Shown one piece after another: positions 60,524-64,000 of a DNA stretch of 64,000 bases. The stretch spans positions 3,903 to 67,902 of the forward strand of contig CAKUHB010000011.1 in the NCBI GenBank assembly GCA_934655875.1, in the 5' to 3' direction. The notes under the pieces were generated by a model. That model saw only the letters and a program-made list of their open reading frames with translations. It was not told where the DNA came from and made no database searches. Origin of the DNA: an uncultured Oscillospiraceae bacterium. Lineage in GTDB: Bacteria > Bacillota > Clostridia > Oscillospirales > Oscillospiraceae. Positions within the stretch are counted from its first letter, which is position 1; each line of letters starts with the position of its first letter. The position numbers and the translations under genes are program-made.

Positions 60524-62539
60524 TTACAAGTGGTTTCTGACTGATATTGTGGATAGGTTGATATTACAATTTCGACAGTGCAGTCCGGCACAGCCGGTCA
60601 TGATTGGATTCGCGTCCACATAGGACAGCAGCTCTGTGCCGCAGGAGGAGATGGTCATGGTATCCGCAATACAGCGCACAGTCAGGTCATATTCCAACCG
60701 GATCGGAAGGGACGCGGACGTGAGCAGCATTTCAGCGTAGCAGTGCTTATAGAGCCTCACCTGCTCATTGCAAACTGCGACGCGGTAGCCGACGAAGAAG
60801 TTTGTGCCGAGCTGCTTGTCACCGCCCTCGCCGCCGTCCGCAAGATTCTGCGCGCGAAGCAGGATTCCGGCTTCCCAGCCGTCGCCGCATTCGTGCGGGC
60901 AGAGGTGCGCATGGATTTCCACATCCGAGAAGTGAATTTCCCCGGTCTGCTTGTCCCAGCGCTCCATGGCCGCGGTCAGTGTCTCTTCCTGTATGGTGTC
61001 CAACGGGTCGAAGCGGATGCGGCAGTTCTCCATGCAGGAAATCTGCACGTCATGCAGTCCGGTGGAAAGTGTCAGGCGGAAGGTTGCGATGTTGTCGGTT
61101 TCACACTGCGGCAAAGCTTCTTCGCCGTCGACGCGCAGCCGTACCGGTACGTCGCTTTGTCCGTAAAGCGTACACAGGTATGCGCCATCGGTGGGTACGG
61201 CAAGCAAAAATGCAGGCATTGCCGGGACAAGCGTCTGCGTTGGAACACAAATCCCCTCTGCCTCGCCGGAAATCGTGACACTTCCGAAGCGTGCCGCGCC
61301 GTCGGCGAAATAGCCGACGTGCGCCCCCGATAAATGGAGTGTCAGGTCACGCAGAAGCAGATGATCAAGGTATGCGGTAAAGGCACCATCCCAGCGGAGC
61401 ATGATGCTGTGCAGCGCGTCATGGCGGAAGTCCGCCGGGAGGGCCATCTCCCAGCGTGTCACTCCATCCGGGTCCAGCAGCCGGATTTGGTTTGCCTTTC
61501 GGCAGATCGAGATCGTCTGCCCAGCGATGAAGATTCCATATGCTTCGGTTTCTTCCGATGCGGCAGCAAGATGCAGCTCCGCCGCGCCGCGCTCCGGCAG
61601 CGGATGCACGCAGATGGCACGAATCTCGCCGCCGCTTGCACGCAAGCCGTTCTCGGCGCGCCAGCTGCCTGCTTCCAGCACCCATTCCGGGCCGGAGCCG
61701 GCAGTAAAGAAATCCTGATAATCCGGGCGTCCTGGTGCAGGCATCGGCATGGAGGCCGGCCCAAGCAGAAAGCTGTCGCTTTTGCAGAATAAAACGCGGT
61801 CAAGGTCAAGATCTCGCGTCCTGTCCGGGTTCAGATTGTGATAGAACATCCAGTCGCTTGTCAGATCAGGCCCACAGACGGTGCTGCTGTGGCCGAGGCC
61901 GACAGCTGCGCCGTCCGTCCGAACGGCAAGCGGATTGTGGGCGTAGTCTGTAAACGGCCCCAGCGGATGTGCCGCCGACGCGCCATGGATGCGATAGCCC
62001 TTGGAAAGAAAATGATTTCCGGTATAGGTCAGATGGTACAGTCCGTCGCGCTTGACGACGAAAGGTCCCTCTGTCCAGCCGTGCAGATATGCGCCAATGT
62101 ACTGCGGCTCACAAAATTCTGTGGGCGAGGTCATACGGCAGCCGAGAATCCCACGATCATCCGCCCAATACGCATACCACGCACCGTCGTCGTCAATGAA
62201 AATAGAAAAGTCGATGGCGTGACCGATATTCGGTGTAATCTTCCGGAACGGGCCGAGCGGGGAATCGCTCCGCAGGACGTAGTGTCCAAGGCCGTGCGGC
62301 GAGGTATACATGTAAAACCATCCATTTTCATACACAACCTCCGGCGCAAAGGGCACCAGTCCCGGAAATTCATCCTCCGGCACAGCCTCGCCCATAAACG
62401 TCCAGTGCAGAAGATCCTCCGACTGCCAGCAGCGCACGCCGGGGTTGGTACAATATAAATAATAGCGTCCATTGAAGCGAAGCACAAACGGGTCGGCAAA
62501 GTCGCCATGCTTCTGAATGGGATTTTGATACGTTGTCAT
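60524..62539 (-). CDS. GH43-family glycosidase
   Basis: 671 residues. Five-bladed propeller (about 1-290) with the general base in GDFADPFVLRF, the pKa-modulating Asp in HAIDFSIFIDDDG and the acid in TEGPFVVKRDG. A long C-terminal part (about 300-670) is made of beta-sandwich-like modules (FTAGSGPEWVLEAGSW; HAHLCPHECGDGWEAGILLRA). No signal peptide. GH43 enzymes are arabinofuranosidases, xylosidases or arabinanases. It lies between the transporter and the secreted enzyme genes. Confidence 0.9.
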   Translation of the reverse strand: MTTYQNPIQKHGDFADPFVLRFNGRYYLYCTNPGVRCWQSEDLLHWTFMGEAVPEDEFPGLVPFAPEVVYENGWFYMYTSPHGLGHYVLRSDSPLGPFRKITPNIGHAIDFSIFIDDDGAWYAYWADDRGILGCRMTSPTEFCEPQYIGAYLHGWTEGPFVVKRDGLYHLTYTGNHFLSKGYRIHGASAAHPLGPFTDYAHNPLAVRTDGAAVGLGHSSTVCGPDLTSDWMFYHNLNPDRTRDLDLDRVLFCKSDSFLLGPASMPMPAPGRPDYQDFFTAGSGPEWVLEAGSWRAENGLRASGGEIRAICVHPLPERGAAELHLAAASEETEAYGIFIAGQTISICRKANQIRLLDPDGVTRWEMALPADFRHDALHSIMLRWDGAFTAYLDHLLLRDLTLHLSGAHVGYFADGAARFGSVTISGEAEGICVPTQTLVPAMPAFLLAVPTDGAYLCTLYGQSDVPVRLRVDGEEALPQCETDNIATFRLTLSTGLHDVQISCMENCRIRFDPLDTIQEETLTAAMERWDKQTGEIHFSDVEIHAHLCPHECGDGWEAGILLRAQNLADGGEGGDKQLGTNFFVGYRVAVCNEQVRLYKHCYAEMLLTSASLPIRLEYDLTVRCIADTMTISSCGTELLSYVDANPIMTGCAGLHCRNCNINLSTISVRNHL

Positions 62540-62542
62540 GCG

Positions 62543-63382
62543 TTATCCTTTCACGCCGGTAATGGCAACGGAGTCTACAAAGTATTTCTGGCAGGTGATG
62601 AACAAAATCAGCACCGGCAGCAGCGCAACGAGCGATGCGGCCATGACCATGGGAATATCCGTCTGCTGCTCATAGTGCGAACTCATCATGGCAATCGCCA
62701 CCTGAATGGTCTGGCGTTTGTCACTGTGGATAAAGATCATCGGGTTCATATAATCATTCCACGTCGCCATAAACAGCATAATGGCGTTTGTGATGATTGC
62801 CGGCTTGCATAACGGGAGAAAAATACGCCAGTACGCGCCAAAGTAGCTGCATCCGTCGATCTTTGACGCGTCCAGGTACGCACCGGGCAGGCCGGTCATG
62901 AACTGCCGGAGGAAAAACGTATTGCTGATGTTGCACAGCGATGCCGGGATAATGAGCGGCAGCAGCGTATCAATCCAGTGCAGCTTTGTGTACACAATGT
63001 ACTGCGGCACAAAGAGAACGGCGGCCGGCACCATCATCGTAGACAGCAGCATCAGAAAGATCAGCCGCTTTGCCGGAAAGTGCAGCTTTGCAAAGGCAAA
63101 CGCCGCCATGGAGGACGTCAGCGTGCTGAACAGCAGCACCAGGACCGTCACAATCAGGCTGTTTTTGATGCCGGTCAGCAGATTTGCCGCTGACCAGATG
63201 TCGCGGTAGTTTTCCCAGTCCACAGGATTCGGAATCCACTGCGGCGGAATGGCATAGACCAGATTCGCGTCTTTGAGCGATGTGGACAGCATCCACACAA
63301 ACGGCAGCACCATGGTACACGCGCCGATAACCAAAACGAGGAACACAAGGACGCGCTTGGGAGATGTTTTCCTTCTTTCCAT
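62543..63382 (-). CDS. Sugar ABC transporter permease (MalG-like, CUT1)
   Basis: 279 residues, six helices, with the EAA loop DASKIDGCSYFGAYWRIFLPLCKP. It ends 3 bases before the GH43 start. Partner of the permease at 63386. CUT1 systems import oligosaccharides; the ATPase is usually encoded elsewhere and shared. Confidence 0.93.
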   Translation of the reverse strand: MERRKTSPKRVLVFLVLVIGACTMVLPFVWMLSTSLKDANLVYAIPPQWIPNPVDWENYRDIWSAANLLTGIKNSLIVTVLVLLFSTLTSSMAAFAFAKLHFPAKRLIFLMLLSTMMVPAAVLFVPQYIVYTKLHWIDTLLPLIIPASLCNISNTFFLRQFMTGLPGAYLDASKIDGCSYFGAYWRIFLPLCKPAIITNAIMLFMATWNDYMNPMIFIHSDKRQTIQVAIAMMSSHYEQQTDIPMVMAASLVALLPVLILFITCQKYFVDSVAITGVKG

Positions 63383-63385
63383 TGC

Positions 63386-64000
63386 TCATTCTCCCTCATA
63401 AACCCATTTGCGGGACACTGTGAACTGAATAACGGTCAGGATAATCATTGCAATGCCAAATACTGTGGCGCACGCGCAGGCGTAACCCATCTGGCTGCTG
63501 TCAAAGGCTTTCTGCCAGATGTAAAACACGATTGAGCCCACACCGTAGCCGCGCCCGCCGTCCGGTGCAAACAGGTTGATCTCCAAAAACGTCTGCAGCG
63601 AGCCGATCATGCCCGTGACAATCAGGTAAAACGTTGTGGGCGTAAGCAGAGGGAGCGTGATGCGCTTAAACTGCTGCCAAGAGCTGGCACCGTCGATCTT
63701 TGCCGCCTCATAATAGGTGGACGGAACGTTTTTCAGCGCTGCGATATAGTAGATGGAGATAATGCCGATCATTTTCCAGCTGATCATGATGACGATCATC
63801 CGGCGCGTCCACACCGGATCGCCCAGCCAATCCGGCCCGGCGATACCAAACAGCCCTAAGAACAGATTGACAAGGCCGTATTTCGCGTTGAACAGCCACT
63901 TCCAGATCAGGGTCAGCGCGACAATGGAGGAGATGAACGGAAGATAGTAGAGCACACGGAATACCTTTTCGCCCAGGATCTTTTTGTGGCAGCTGTACGC
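63386..64000 (-). CDS. Sugar ABC transporter permease (MalF/UgpA-like), 5' end outside window
   Basis: The frame is open to base 64000 on the - strand (205 codons seen, about 290-310 expected). Contains PFISSIVALTLIWKWLFN, the EAA loop EAAKIDGASSWQQFKRITLPLL and LFAPDGGRGYGVGSIVFYIW. First visible gene of the sugar operon; a binding protein and regulator should lie just beyond the edge. Confidence 0.92.
   Translation of the reverse strand, partial: AYSCHKKILGEKVFRVLYYLPFISSIVALTLIWKWLFNAKYGLVNLFLGLFGIAGPDWLGDPVWTRRMIVIMISWKMIGIISIYYIAALKNVPSTYYEAAKIDGASSWQQFKRITLPLLTPTTFYLIVTGMIGSLQTFLEINLFAPDGGRGYGVGSIVFYIWQKAFDSSQMGYACACATVFGIAMIILTVIQFTVSRKWVYEGE

Overview
The window reads as a chromosomal segment of a GC-rich, low-branching Firmicute of the class Clostridia, most like the gut Oscillospiraceae. 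The reasons are gene content and context: a UGG-specifier T-box, a RemA-family gene beside gmk, a cdaA-cdaR pair, a PASTA-kinase/PP2C pair, M56/BlaI sensors and ECF S components. The intergenic repeats are of the kind seen in gut Clostridia. The assignment is by content only; no 16S gene is present.

Layout. (1) 1-8983, + strand: two M56/BlaR1-type sensor proteases flanking one BlaI repressor, then an OmpR-type response regulator, a two-gene ABC transporter and a one-TM histidine kinase. This looks like an envelope-stress or peptide-antibiotic sensing locus. (2) 8991-13421: a RidA plus D-serine dehydratase/D-threonine aldolase-like pair, a membrane-anchored protein that looks like a catalytically dead exonuclease, an AEC transporter, and a palindrome-pair repeat. 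(3) 27779 down to 13422, - strand: one tightly packed housekeeping run of 14 genes (cdaA-cdaR-yicC-remA-gmk-rpoZ-priA-def-fmt-rsmB-rlmN-stp-pknB-rsgA), many overlapping by ATGA, with a promoter upstream of cdaA. It joins c-di-AMP synthesis, nucleotide supply, translation start and rRNA/ribosome maturation, and Ser/Thr signalling. (4) 27845-34608: a dispersed repeat, a MerR-controlled short MATE gene, a DUF1275 gene, and a MarR-controlled heterodimeric ABC exporter. (5) 34945-41088: a complete oligopeptide ABC system (oppBCDFA order). (6) 41145-43819: a perfect 71-bp tandem duplication carrying a promoter element and an operator-like dyad, followed by a small membrane protein and a P1B-type ATPase with an unusual transmembrane motif. 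(7) 43855-50109, - strand: a TIM44-like protein, a tryptophan ABC transporter (trpXYZ) behind a well-formed T-box leader, ywlG and two tandem ECF S-component paralogues.

(8) 50342-55950 is accessory DNA. A tRNA-Pro(CGG) with a consensus promoter is followed by a tyrosine integrase; an excisionase, a Rep-like HTH gene and an array of short repeats lie 3-4 kb away. Between them sits an alpha-galactosidase (GH36) gene preceded by the last ~30 codons of what looks like a GH4 alpha-galactosidase, fused to the first ~20 codons of a mobile-element gene. This is a recombination scar inside the island. (9) 64000 down to 56101: a carbohydrate operon (two CUT1 sugar permeases, GH43, a secreted Asp-box/ricin/AbfB enzyme, GH2, SGNH esterase) that fits use of arabinose-containing plant glycans; it runs off the window edge.

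The most interesting items are the M56 pair with swapped ectodomains, the pseudo-exonuclease, the duplicated metal-type promoter/operator, the half-length MATE under a MerR 19-bp-spacer promoter, and the fossil junction in the integrated element. All functional calls are from reading motifs by eye; no database search was run.
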